A DNA stretch of 64,000 nucleotides from NCBI GenBank assembly GCA_039621445.1, contig CP154957.1:32878399-32942398 (forward strand). Reading direction: 5' to 3'. The notes beneath the pieces were generated by a model. The model saw only the letters and a list, made by a program, of their open reading frames with translations. It was not told the DNA's origin and searched no databases. The position numbers and the translations under genes are program-made. This document shows positions 54,922-64,000 of the stretch, piece after piece. This DNA comes from Euglena gracilis. Taxonomy: Eukaryota > Euglenida > Euglenophyceae > Euglenales. Numbering within the stretch: position 1 is the first letter of the stretch; each line of letters starts with the position of its first letter.

Positions 54922-56569
54922 AAAGAATCTTTGAAACCCTAGTGAGCCGAAAGTTGAAGGCTCGGTTCATTTTTTTTCTCTTTTTTCCTTTTTTTTTTGG
55001 ATGGGGGAGCCCAAATGTTTGAGGCTCTTGTTTTGAATCGGGCCAGGTGCTGTTTCGGCGAGTTATTTGTGTGCTACATATGCATTGCTTGTGCATCACG
55101 TGTTTTGTTTTTGAATACACGATTTTCATATGTTTTGATTTCTCCAGCATATGATGAATGATCTCTCTCTCTCTCCCTCTCTCTGTGTATTGTGTGCTTG
55201 CTCTTCTCTTTCGCTTTGCTCTCACAGGTTTTGAGGACTTGGAGGCTCCAAGCACACCCAAGGGAGCCCCAAGGGAAAAGTGCGAGCACACCACCGCAAG
55301 GAGGCGACGCAAGCAAGGAGGCGAGGCAAGGAGCGAGGAGACGAAGCAAGGAGCGAGGAGACGAGTCAAGGAGCGAGGAGACGAGGAGATGAGTCAAGGA
55401 GCGAGGAGACGAGGAGACGAGGAGAATTTACCTAACCAACCGAATACATCACTACCCAATTTGTCCGTAGCCCAGCCCCGTTGGGGATTTCCTCTTTATA
55501 AACGGCCCCATCACACGCTACCCGAGCCCCGAGCCCCGCTGTCTATATTCCTCACCCCAACCTCACCACACCTTCCCATGCCGTGAATGGAAAGGAGGAC
55601 CGAAGGATTTGGATTTTTTTACCAAGGTCGAGCCATAGCCCCTGTGTAGGAGAGCGGCCCAAAGTGTATGGAGTTTTGATGATTTATTTGAATTCCGAAT
55701 CATTGGTGGACATTGCAAGGAGGAAGAAGCCTCACCTTCTCCGTGGATGCGGGGGGGGGGCTGAATTTTCTCCGATTTTTGGGTGAGCTCCCTCTAAACG
55801 TGTTTTGATCGAAGGGGGGGGCGCCCATTCCCATTCCCATGTCCAAAGCATGTCTAAAGGATGGTGTTATGGAGACCGCCTGATTTTTCAGTTGATGTAT
55901 GATACACCACACGACGACCCTGTGAATTGTTATTTTTTGGAATTTCACCGGATTTCATTCATGAAGGTTTTGAGAACACTTCAGATGTCCGCGAGAAGTG
56001 AGTTGTGCAAGAGAATCCCTTCCAATCCAAGAACCCGAGTTTTTTTTGTATGCCATGAGAATGGGAGACACAAGCGCCCGGGGGGGGGGGGGGGGGGCTG
56101 TCCGAACTCTCCCCAAAGCGGTCAAGCCGAACGTTTGGGGGGGGGCAAAATTTCCCTCCAAAACTTTCCCTCCGGGGTGCAAAAAGTCAGAACTCTCCCC
56201 ACGATGGGTTTTCGATGGGGGGGGGGGGGGCGCTAGCCAAATTTTTGTTTAATTTTGAATGGATTTCATAGAGTTCGTGGCAATTTTTTCTCTTGGCACC
56301 TTTTTTATGCCCCCAACCTGTGGGGGGGGGCGCATGGATTTTTTTGGATTTTTTTTGGGGGGACGCCTTCGCACATTTCTGTGGAGCCGCTAAGTGGTGC
56401 CGTGTACCTTGTTTTTGTGGCAAGGTAACACAGGCGAGGGGCATAGGCGTTTCATCATTCCCTTTCTCAAAACATTAGTGAAGGATTCTCATTTTCTTTC
56501 GGGTTTCATTCTGTTTTTTGGATTTCTTCGCTTTTTTTGTTCGATTTTCATTTTTTTTGAGGGTCCAAC
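54922..56569 (+). other. Element E 3' non-coding region with simple repeats
   Basis: No supported gene. It holds a CT-run (about 55157-55190), a GCAAGGAGCGAGGAGACGA tandem array (about 55310-55425), a TATA-like CTTTATAAACGG near 55492, and G-runs up to 18 (about 56078-56098 and 56216-56231). Confidence 0.6.
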
Positions 56570-56612
56570 TAAAATCGCAAGGGAGGGGGTGTCGACTGTC
56601 GGGGGCGTCCGA
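56570..56612 (+). repeat. Element D-family PPT/LTR-edge fragment
   Basis: TCGCAAGGGAGGGGGTGTCG followed by ACTGTCGGGGGC..CCGACAG is a diverged copy, on the + strand, of the sense D junction (CAAGGGAGGGGG then TGTCGGCTGTCGG). The upstream GGTCCAACTAAAA also matches D internal sequence. The rest of the LTR is absent. Confidence 0.6.
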
Positions 56613-56701
56613 CAGACAAAAATGGTGAGGCGGAAGCTTTGAAAACACGGAATTTTCATTCCGCGCTGAACGCGCATTCAAAAGGAAAAGCCTAATTTGA
56701 G

Positions 56702-57243
56702 GTTCTAATTTAACACAATTTGCTTCCGCAGACCTTTGTGGGTTTTTTTGACATTGGCATCAATCAACAATTGATTTGGAGAATTGAATTCAAGACAAGT
56801 TGCATTGTTTGGAAGAATTGTCAATTTCAGGTCCCTCTTCCCACTTTCACGGTGTGTGCGTGTTTCTCTTGCCTTTTACCACCCTCCATTGCACCAAAGC
56901 ACCCACCCTGACCATTTCCAGTGTTTTTGCATTCTTAAGAAAGGGTGGGTGAAATGGCCCCATGGGGAAAGGCATTTGGGACAACAATTTCGCTTAAACG
57001 GAATTTTGACTTAGTGCAAGTTGTCAGGGAAAAAGCAAATTCGATCCTACGCACACCCCTCTGGTCGGGGAGGTACACCAGTGGGCGAAACGGGGGGTGG
57101 CCTGAGCCCTCCACCACCCGGAAAAACACTGGCCCCGGGCCAGGGAACGGCAGCCCCAAGGGTGGGTGTCGGGGACGAGGCAGCCTGCCGGGGGGCTGGT
57201 GTCTCGGGTCCGACACTCGCAGGGGGGGCGCCGGGTGTGAACA
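56702..57243 (+). repeat. Element E right LTR (or 5' LTR of a second E copy)
   Basis: 542 bp, about 13 differences from 44577-45119. There is no PBS after it, and CAGCGTAAAA follows. It is ambiguous whether it closes E or opens a second, deleted copy. Confidence 0.7.
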
Positions 57244-57254
57244 CAGCGTAAAAT

Positions 57255-57819
57255 TTGTTTCAGAAAATATTTGCGCCACAGTCAAACACTTTTGTGGACA
57301 AAGTCCAGCGATTTTTTGGGTCAAAAGTACCAAAGGTTTTGAAGCTTTTTACGGGAACAAAATCTGGAGGGAGGGTGGACTTGACTTTTGCATCCATGCG
57401 TTTCGCAAAATACGGTCAAGACCCCACCAGGTGTGAAAGAAACTTCGAGTATGCCGATTCTTTCACAAAAATGACACTTTCCAACACCTATTTTTTGCAA
57501 CCCCCCAGAATTTTCATTAAAATTCCCCGAAACGGCCTTATCAAGGACCGTGAATTTTTGAAAGGGCTGACTTTTTTGAATTTTGTTTTTTGTCAATGTA
57601 GTCCCTTTGACTACAAAAAGCCCACTCGTATAGGGGGAATGGTGGAGGGTTTGCCAAACCGTTTGTGGCCGGGTTTTTGGTGCAAGTTCACCATCCCGGG
57701 TCCCAAGGACATTTCCACCGTTTTAGTGGAAACATTTTTGGTGGGACGCCACATAAAAAATACCGAGTCCCAGACTTGGTCATTTTTCAGGTTGACGGGA
57801 AAGAGGAAAGGCATATTCC
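57255..57819 (+). pseudogene. Degenerate second copy of the E cytosine methyltransferase
   Basis: Open frame (continues to 58013 through the DIRS edge). It aligns with the E enzyme: SKVPKVLKLFTGTKSGG for VPKALDLFSGKGSVG, FASMRFAKYGQ for TASVPCTEYSR, ERNFEYADSFTK for ERNLEWADQLVTK, IKIPRNGLIKDREF for WIENPRTGL, and YKKPTRIGG for YQKPTRIWG. Segments II-III are deleted, the catalytic Pro-Cys is Arg-Phe and Glu-Asn-Pro is Lys-Ile-Pro. It is therefore catalytically dead, yet open. A DIRS element cuts it at about 57820. Confidence 0.75.
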
Positions 57820-57876
57820 TCGGACTCCCACGACAGAGGAAGGGGGAGGAAGGGACCAAGAGGGCGAAGCACAAGA

Positions 57877-57977
57877 AGATGGTGAGGTCCTGCTTTCCTT
57901 GCCGGCTGTTCTGTTCTGGTGTGTTTGTGCGTGCGCGGGGGGTGCTTCTTACTGCGCCTTTGTTGCCGGAGTTGGCG
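57877..57977. repeat. DIRS left inverted terminal repeat
   Basis: GATGGTGAGGTCCTGC...GCACGCG-type sequence to TTGCCGGAGTTGGC; inverse complement at 62338-62440 with small differences. Confidence 0.9.
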
Positions 57978-59230
57978 ATGATGAGGCCTCCTCCGACACC
58001 TTGGCGAAGCTGAACCGCCGTGGCCCCGCCCCCCCCCTCTCCCATGGTCGCTTGGTGGGGGGCCCCCCCCCTGATGGGGATGGTGGTCTCTTTCTGTGTT
58101 TCTGGGTGGGTGGTTGGGGCTGCTTGGTCGGGGGTCCCCTTTCTGGTTGGGATGTCTTTCGTTTTCTGCTGATTTTTTGGGTGGGAGGGTTGGGCTCACC
58201 ATCTTCTTGTGCTTCGCCCTCTTGGTCCCTTCCTCCCCCTTCCTCTGTCGTGGGAGTCCGAGACCATTCGGGCTCCGCACTGCGAGATGGTGAGGTACTG
58301 TGCACCCCCCTTTGGGCCATAATATTTTGAATTTTTGATACGACCCCAAGTCGCAAATAATGGGCTTGGAAGGCCCCAAAATTTTTCCACTGACCCAGCT
58401 GCTGGACTTCTTCCACTTGCAAACCAGCATTTTTCCACCATAAGACCCCAGCCCCTCTGGTGCTGTGGGGTTTCCAATGGGTGGTGTCCACCCCCCCCTC
58501 TTGCAGAATTTCTTTGGTAAGGGAATTCACCCTTTCTGATGTCAAAGGTCTTTTACCATCCAAAGACCATAACAAATTTTTTTTGTGTCCAACCATGTGG
58601 GCTGTCCTTTCCACATATTCTTTCAATAAATGCCAGGGGCTGATCAGGGGGGTGTGTGGCAAATTCAAAATCTCCTCCCATCTTGGGAATTGCCACCCTT
58701 TCCTTTGCAATAAAATGAAAATTTTTTCTCCCACGAAACTGATTTTTCGCTGGGTTCTGGCTAAATCAACCCCCCTGTGGAGGGCTAACAGCCTCCAACA
58801 GATGATGAGTCTGTTTCTGAGCTCTTTCACAGACAGGTCTGAGAGGGGTTTGGATTTCCTGATGATGTTTTCTAAGAAATCAGTGGGGTCCCAGAAATGG
58901 GCATACTTGCAGACATTGGAATTCCACTTCCTTTTCAATGGAGACAAAAGAGGGGAAAACCTCAATGACCCAAACCCTGGGAGTAATAAAACTGCTGCAT
59001 ATGCATTTCGTGCAGTGTTGAGGCTGTGGGCAGCCAAATCAAGGATGGCCTCGGCCATCTTGTGGACTGTGCAGTCCTGCAGGGGCACCCCTTTGTGCAA
59101 CAATTGGCCCACCAATGTCCTGAAGGCTGAATCATATCTCTTGACATTTCCCAGATTTTTTATGTAAGTGTCGATACTGGACATCGAAACTTCCTGGGAT
59201 TGTAATATTTGCCTGACACAATCAAGCAGG
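57949..59230 (-). CDS. DIRS tyrosine recombinase
   Basis: Part of an open frame extending from 62103 to 57949. Recombinase core: DTYIKNLGNVKRYDSAFRTL N-terminal helices, the first catalytic-Arg region RLLALHRGVDLARTQ, the H-x-x-R box HWKPHSTRGAG (about 58480-58456) and GQWKNFGAFQAHYLR with the nucleophilic Tyr (about 58360). The C-terminal 120 residues are Pro/Arg/Lys-rich and run through the ICR. It integrates a circular cDNA by site-specific recombination in its family. Entry from the RT frame needs a shift near 59200, or separate translation. Confidence 0.88.
58196..58297. repeat. DIRS internal complementary region (ICR)
   Basis: The first part (58196-58262) is the reverse complement of the extreme left end (57820-57886). 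The second part (58263-58297, GACCATTCGGGCTCCGCACT on) is the reverse complement of the extreme right end (62429-62463). The two meet with 1-2 bp overlap, which defines both element ends. Confidence 0.92.
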
Positions 59231-61400
59231 CCAATTTCCACCTTGGGGGGGGCATCTCCTCCCCCCAGCAGTTGGTGAATAGACCCCATTGGGGGGGTAC
59301 CAACAAAACTTTGCTGCCTGGCTTTCTGATTGCCATTAATTGGCGCCACCATGATGTTGAAGCCCAGTGGGGTACGATCAACAGACAAGTCAGGTCTGGG
59401 TTTACCATTAATCTCTGAACCCATTGGGGAATGATGCTCCAGGGGGGGGTTGCATAAACTGGGGGGAGGCCCCTCAAATCTGCCTTCAAGGCATCCACCA
59501 GCAAAGCCCCTTGGTGGGGGTATCGACAAACAAACTTGGGGAATTTTTTGTTGCTGGGTGTGCAAAACATGTCCACCTCTGGGGTGATGTCCTGTCTGAA
59601 AAATTTCAGGATTTGGTGAAAGATATGTAGGTTTAGGGTATAATCCCCTGGGTCCTTTTGCTCCCTGGTCAGGGAGTCTGCCAATTGCTCTTTTGTGGGA
59701 ACCCAAACCACCTGCAAATTGATTTGCTTTTCTTGGCAATGATACAGCAGGGGTTTTAAAATGGAATTTAGGTAGGGCTTTTTGCCTCCCCATTTTGTTA
59801 GATAACTTACAGCCACTTGGCTGTCCACATGAAGCATTATGGTTTGTTTTGGTTTTGCCAGACTTTTTACTGTCTCCACTGCTGACATCAATTCTTTTTG
59901 GTTGATGTGAAGGATGTGCAGGTCCCTCCAAAAATCCTGCACTTTTTGGCCTGAGTTTTTGTCCAGCCCCCCCCACTGCCAGGTGCTGCTGTCTGAAAAC
60001 AGATCCTGAGAGGCCTGGGATTGAAAGGCTCTGCCCACACCTGGCTGCAAAAACGCTTTTAACTCCACAATTTGATCTTTGACCCCTTGGGGAATGGTTA
60101 GGGTGTGGTCCCAACCCCATTTTGTGTGCAAATCCACCATTTTGCAAAGTTGATCTGTCAGAATTCTGAGAAATGGCATGGAGACTAAATAGCTTCTGAC
60201 TTGCCCCACAATAGAGCTGAGTTTTCTGCAGCTCATTTTTTGTGCTGTGAGCACTTTTCCCAGCTCCTTTCTTAAGGATTTTAATTTTTCCTGTGGGATT
60301 TCCAGCTGGCCCTTTTTCAAATTGACCCACTGGCCCAAATGTTTTATTTCCTGTGTGGGTTCCAGACAGGATTTGGGGAGGTTTAATCTGAAACCTGCCA
60401 ATAAAAGGTCCTGCTTTATTTCTGCCAAATGTTGGGCTGCAGTCTTTTTGCTGGGGGCTAACAGCAAAATGTCGTCTAGGTAGATGAAAACTACCTTTCC
60501 CTCCTTTCTCCACTTCCTTTCCCAGACTCTCATGAGAGTCATAAATTTTTGTGGCAGGCTGCTTATACCAAAACATGCAGCTTGAAACTGCCAAGTTTCC
60601 CCCCCCACTTGCATGCAGACATGTTTTTCCAGGCTGCTGTGCAGTTTTAGGTGAAAATAAGCATCTTTCAGATCTATTTTTCCACAGAACCATCCTTTTC
60701 TTAGGTATGGGAAAATGTTTCCCATGTGTTCCAGCCTGAACTTCTGGGGGGTGAAATAGTGATTTAACTGTCGACAATCTGAAATCAGTCTTTCCTTGGT
60801 CTTTTCCCCTTCTTTTTTGGAAATTATGAAGTAAGGGACAAAATGTTTTGCCTCCTCTGGGGGGATTTGCCTGGTTGCCCCTGCACATTCGTATTCTCTC
60901 AGAATTTTTTGGGCAGTCATTACTTCCTGGGGAGTTTTGAAGGGAACTTTTAAGGACATTTGAGGGGGGAGGGGAAGATCTGCCATAACTCCCTCCCTTA
61001 TCAGGTTTAATACCTCTCTGCTGGCTCCTGCCTTGACCCAATGGGGGATGCTGGTCTGCAGGGCTTTGTAAGGGGGTACCCCTGGGTGTAATGTGTCTGG
61101 GGACTCCACAGGCCCCATCACTGGGGTCCTTCCCCTTGGTTGCCCCATCACTGGGGTCACCCCTGGTTGCCCCATCACTGGGGCTGTAGCTGGCCCTGCC
61201 ATAGGGCTTTCCAAAGACAGGCTTTCCCCCTGTTTGTGAATGATGGGGGAAGGTCTGTGCCTGAAATGAGGGGGTATATACAAGGCTGGGCTGATTATCT
61301 TCTGGGGGGGGGCCTGTCTGAGCCAATCTTGGGCCTCCCCCCCAAGGGCTGATGTGGTGATTGCCTTGGCCACCATTTGCCTTCTGGCCTCCCCTGGCAC
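59160..61400 (-). CDS. DIRS reverse transcriptase-RNase H-methyltransferase-like polyprotein
   Basis: 746 aa. RT: ERLISDCRQLNHYF, CGKIDLKDAYFHLKLH, QAACFGISSLPQKFM, FIYLDDILLLA (YLDD 60482-60471). RNase H: LFSDSSTWQWGG, INQKELMSAVETV, HVDSQVAVSYLTKWGG. C-terminal MT-like domain: PEVDMFCTPSNKKFPKFVCR, YATPPWSIIPQWVQ (PPW near 59440), CLLIVPHWASTSWW, VLLVPPQWGLF. Standard DIRS order and intact. Confidence 0.93.
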   Translation of the reverse strand: MPGEARRQMVAKAITTSALGGEAQDWLRQAPPQKIISPALYIPPHFRHRPSPIIHKQGESLSLESPMAGPATAPVMGQPGVTPVMGQPRGRTPVMGPVESPDTLHPGVPPYKALQTSIPHWVKAGASREVLNLIREGVMADLPLPPQMSLKVPFKTPQEVMTAQKILREYECAGATRQIPPEEAKHFVPYFIISKKEGEKTKERLISDCRQLNHYFTPQKFRLEHMGNIFPYLRKGWFCGKIDLKDAYFHLKLHSSLEKHVCMQVGGETWQFQAACFGISSLPQKFMTLMRVWERKWRKEGKVVFIYLDDILLLAPSKKTAAQHLAEIKQDLLLAGFRLNLPKSCLEPTQEIKHLGQWVNLKKGQLEIPQEKLKSLRKELGKVLTAQKMSCRKLSSIVGQVRSYLVSMPFLRILTDQLCKMVDLHTKWGWDHTLTIPQGVKDQIVELKAFLQPGVGRAFQSQASQDLFSDSSTWQWGGLDKNSGQKVQDFWRDLHILHINQKELMSAVETVKSLAKPKQTIMLHVDSQVAVSYLTKWGGKKPYLNSILKPLLYHCQEKQINLQVVWVPTKEQLADSLTREQKDPGDYTLNLHIFHQILKFFRQDITPEVDMFCTPSNKKFPKFVCRYPHQGALLVDALKADLRGLPPVYATPPWSIIPQWVQRLMVNPDLTCLLIVPHWASTSWWRQLMAIRKPGSKVLLVPPQWGLFTNCWGEEMPPPRWKLACLIVSGKYYNPRKFRCPVSTLT

Positions 61401-62110
61401 TCAGGCCTGCTTGGCCACCATTTGCCTTCTGGCCTCCCTTGGCTCTCAGGCTTGCTTGGCCTCCATTGGCCTTTTCTCTGGGACTGTCTCTTCTCTGTCC
61501 CTCTTGATTTCCCATAAAGGCCACCATGGCCTGTTCTTGGCATTGGCTTGCCACTCCTGGGGGGTTTGTGTCTGAAATTGCTGGGGGGAAAGTTGGACAC
61601 ACCTTTCCCCAATGGGCTCTTTCCAGGTTGGGGTACTGGCTGCCATAGCCTGTCCCCTGGGCCCACTGCCCTCTTGAGTAATGGCTTCCATAGCCTTGAA
61701 TTTGGACCCCAGGTCCTTTTTGTTGATGGCTGCCATAGCCATGATAATTTGAATCCTTTGGATTTGTTGAAAGGCTGCCATAGCCTTTGTCTTGACCCCT
61801 GGAAGGGGGTGGACATAGAAAAGGGGGGGGAGTCTGTTGGACCTGTGATGGTATTCCCCTTCTGTCTTCTCTTCCTGACCACAGTTGTCCATGGTCCATG
61901 GCCATTCTCATGTTGAGAGGGGGATTTGAAAATCTCAGAAGCCTTGGGGGGTGGGGGGGTTGCGATGGCCACGGACTGGCTAGTTGCTGCCGCCCCTCCA
62001 GCTTCTGCAGCTGCTGCTGTGACTCCACCTTCCCCAGCTTCAGCTGACTTCTTGAAAGTTCTTTGCAGTTCTTCTTGAGATTCAGAGTTTCTTTGAAATT
62101 CATTCTTCAT
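61295..62110 (-). CDS. DIRS ORF1 (Gag-like)
   Basis: From the ATG at 62110 (MKNEFQRNSESQEELQ); the frame is also open upstream into the ITR. 271 aa: a short acidic coiled-coil start, an Ala-rich region, then repeats around RLWQP/WLWQP/RLWKP (about 17 residues each) and a Lys/Gly/Trp-rich tail of KWWPSRPECQGRPEG units. Basic and repeat-rich, as expected for a nucleic-acid-binding Gag. No zinc knuckle. Confidence 0.75.
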   Translation of the reverse strand: MKNEFQRNSESQEELQRTFKKSAEAGEGGVTAAAAEAGGAAATSQSVAIATPPPPKASEIFKSPSQHENGHGPWTTVVRKRRQKGNTITGPTDSPPFSMSTPFQGSRQRLWQPFNKSKGFKLSWLWQPSTKRTWGPNSRLWKPLLKRAVGPGDRLWQPVPQPGKSPLGKGVSNFPPSNFRHKPPRSGKPMPRTGHGGLYGKSRGTEKRQSQRKGQWRPSKPESQGRPEGKWWPSRPECQGRPEGKWWPRQSPHQPLGGRPKIGSDRPPPRR

Positions 62111-62337
62111 GGAAATCCAGTTGTCGATATCTGTTGTGTTTCTTGTTCTTCTTTCTTGAATTTCTTCCAGTTCCAGTTGAATTCTTCCTGCAGGAAGTTG
62201 AAGTTCCACAGAAAGTTCGGTCCACCAGTTGGTAAGAGTATTGGTTCTCGGGAAGGCAGAACTCCTCGAAAAACAATTCCACTTGAACTCGTAGTAGTAA
62301 AACTCTTTCTCCTTGAGGTCGAAGGGCAGAAATAGGA

Positions 62338-62440
62338 ATGAGCCAACTCCGGCAACAAAAAGCAGTAAGAAGCACCCCCCGCGCACGCACAAACACACCA
62401 GAACAGAACAGCCGGCAAGGAAAGCAGGACCTCACCATCT
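62338..62440. repeat. DIRS right inverted terminal repeat
   Basis: Inverse complement of 57877-57977; the outer 23 bp to 62463 is complementary to the right half of the ICR. Confidence 0.9.
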
Positions 62441-62463
62441 CGCAGTGCGGAGCCCGAATGGTC

Positions 62464-63660
62464 ACAGTGGGAGGGTTTTGTGTTGGTCCAGGGTACCCCC
62501 CCCCCACGAACGACCCATGACGAAAGGGAATTTTGGATTTGGATGAACCCCAGATTTTGGGAAACGGTGGTGTCCGCGGAACCCGTCCTCGGGGTCCCCG
62601 GCGTAGGATCGATTTTCAATAGTTCGTGGCCGTCAGCCACTCCTGGGTGCGTCGGCAGGTTTTCCCCCGATCCCCCTCGGGGACTGTCCCCGCCCCCCCC
62701 CCCCCCGCAACCCGGAGGGCTCCAGTTCCCGTGGTCTCGGCACACGCCCCACTCTGCCCGGCCCCCTCGAGGGGAACCGGACACACCGAATGCAGGGGGT
62801 GGGTGGGCTCAGGTCCACCCCCCGGAGTGCTTTGGGCTGTTGCTAGGAACGGGGTTAAACCTGGAATTTCCCCAACCTCGGCCCGTGGACTCCCTACTTG
62901 CTTTTCCCCTCCCTGATTCCCCACTGTGTGCATGCTTGTGCGCGTCAAACCACACCACTTGTTCCGCTTGAACAGCACAATTCCAAGCAAATTGACTGCA
63001 CGATTCAAAGTGACTATGGAATGTTTGTAGGGATTTGGTAAGGATGTGGGAGATGGAAGAAAGGTATAAGGAAGACCCTGCAGAGGGGACAGCGTGTTTT
63101 TTAAATTCTGTGTTCTGCCCCCCCCCCCCCGAACTTCGGCTCCGAACGAGCCTAATTCAGGGGGGCAATTAATTCGCTCTGACCCCGCCCCCGATTTCGG
63201 CTCAAAACAGCCAAAAACCAGGTTGGGGAATGGAACCATTCTGTTTTCTGTGTGGGGCTGCCCCCCCCCCCAAGTTCTGGGCTCTTGTCAACGAACTGGC
63301 TGGGGTGTTTATGTTTTGGGCTGAAATATTCTGGGAAAATATTTCTTCGCACAGCCCCCCCCCCCCCCGTTGAGGGCTGACCCAGCCCGAAACGGTCAAG
63401 AGGAGGTATATTTTTTATGCCAACCGACTGTGGAAAATCCTCAAAATTTCTTCCCGAAATTCTGGCTCTGTTCCCTGTCTGAAAACAGGAGAAAAAACCC
63501 CGGGGAGAAACTCTGAATTTAATTAATTTTTGATGTGAAGAATCTGAAAATTCTGCATAAACAAAGCATAAAAAAGCCTGAAAAAAACTGGGTAAAAGAG
63601 CTGAGAAAATAAACTGTCACTGCCACAGCCACAGCCATTCTCATCCTGATCATTTAAATT
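62464..63660. other. C-tract-rich non-coding region
   Basis: No gene supported. C-runs at about 62500, 62695-62705, 63118-63130, 63261-63270 and 63355-63368, several followed by GAACTTCGG/AAGTTCTGG-like words similar in style to the array of element D. The long minus-strand frame 63239-62616 is Pro/Gly low-complexity. Confidence 0.5.
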
Positions 63661-64000
63661 CCTGCCCCCCACCCCCCCAGGGTCTTCGGTTCGGTACAAC
63701 CGTAAACCTGGTGGAGGTAAAAATGGACCGGCCACATCCCGAATCTGTGGTTTTGGGTATTATTGCTGCCACCCCCCCCCCCGGCCTGCCATCATCATAC
63801 CCAGGTTCGGGGAGGAAGAGAGACAAAAAGAGCTGCCCCCCCCCCCAGCCCAGAAATTGGCTTCCTTCCGGCCAAATTTCCGCTGGGAGAGATTAAAATG
63901 CTGCCCCCCCCCAGCCCAGAAGTAAGCATCCTTTCAGCCATAGTTCGGCTGGGAGAGATAAAAATGCTACCCCACCCCACCCCCAGGGCCTTCGGTTCTG
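63661..64000. repeat. C-run/AGCCCAGAA tandem repeats at window edge
   Basis: At least two full units of about 67 bp (starting near 63832 and 63899): GCTG, C-run, AGCCCAGAA, about 30 variable bp, CGGCTGGGAGAGATAAAAAT. A third begins at about 63966 and ends in CAGGGCCTTCGGTT, which also occurs at 63678. The array continues beyond the window. Confidence 0.75.

Larger units (their letters stand above)
44577..57243 (+). mobile_element. Element E: chromovirus with C5 methyltransferase and MT-like domain
   Basis: A + strand element bounded by a 542-543-bp direct repeat (44577-45119 and 56702-57243, about 13 differences). Internal order: PBS, repeat-rich N-terminal ORF, foldback 1, reversed gag, foldback 2, C5 methyltransferase, MT-like domain, protease, RT-RNase H, integrase, chromodomain, and a 1.8 kb 3' non-coding stretch. 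Pol is broken by several frameshifts, many at homopolymers. The right repeat could instead be the 5' LTR of a second copy, since a degenerate methyltransferase follows it. No target duplication is visible. Confidence 0.75.
57820..62463 (-). mobile_element. DIRS-type tyrosine-recombinase retrotransposon
   Basis: 4.64 kb, minus strand. Inverted terminal repeats (about 57877-57977 and 62338-62440) and an internal complementary region near the left end, made of two segments complementary to the outer left and outer right ends, as in Dictyostelium DIRS-1. It encodes ORF1, RT-RNase H-MT and a tyrosine recombinase in three frames, all open. It has no DDE integrase or LTRs. Confidence 0.93.

Noticed and set aside
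54922-55800. Region after the E chromodomain as the 3' LTR of E (TATA-like box, TG start)
   Set aside because: No second copy of this sequence exists upstream of E; the 543-bp repeat is the better LTR pair.
62616-63239. 207-codon minus-strand frame at the right edge
   Set aside because: Pro/Gly/Arg-rich, overlaps C-runs, no motif; other phases are equally open.

Overview
The window is nuclear DNA of a eukaryote, and nearly all of it is nested retrotransposons. There is no host gene, rRNA, tRNA or bacterial feature I can support. Chromodomain Ty3/gypsy elements, a DIRS-type tyrosine-recombinase element, retroelement-borne methyltransferases, primer-binding sites resembling the initiator-Met tRNA 3' end, and many long C/G homopolymers suggest an alga or other protist. 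The lineage itself cannot be read from the sequence.

Layout. (1) 1-1334: AT-rich and C-rich non-coding DNA. (2) 1335-24596, + strand: element C, a GC-rich, internally deleted chromovirus relative. (3) 2254-19906, - strand: element A, a 17.7 kb chromovirus inserted in C, with two 427 bp LTRs differing at 2 positions. (4) 24597-38780, - strand: element B, an older and mutated sister of A. The 3' LTR of C abuts B inside an open reading frame of B, so the order of insertion is B, then C into B, then A into C. (5) 38828-44096: element D, a non-autonomous LTR element with no pol, flanked by ATTC/ATTC. (6) 44577-57243, + strand: element E, a second chromovirus family. It carries a C5 cytosine methyltransferase and a second, amino-methyltransferase-like domain upstream of protease. 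Its gag lies backwards between two oppositely oriented foldback elements. (7) 57244-57819: a degenerate second copy of the E methyltransferase. (8) 57820-62463, - strand: a DIRS element with inverted terminal repeats and an internal complementary region. (9) 62464-64000: C-tract-rich non-coding repeats.

How the genes fit together. A, B and C share one plan. A long Gag (coiled coil, capsid-like part, two CCHC knuckles) is followed by an in-frame UAG and a hairpin, then by Pol (protease, methyltransferase-like domain, RT, RNase H, integrase, chromodomain). Downstream lie about 6 kb of extra coding sequence (called X1, X2, X3 here) with Cys/His clusters and no recognised function. The X2 and X3 domains are conserved between A and C although their base composition differs strongly. 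The same methyltransferase-like fold, built around a PP(W/L) motif, appears in A/B pol, in E pol and in the DIRS element.

Most exciting candidates: the gag-UAG-hairpin-pol signal conserved in three elements; the E element with two methyltransferase-type domains; the X1-X3 accessory proteins; and the flipped gag cassette of E. All calls are from reading translations and repeats by eye. No database search was possible.
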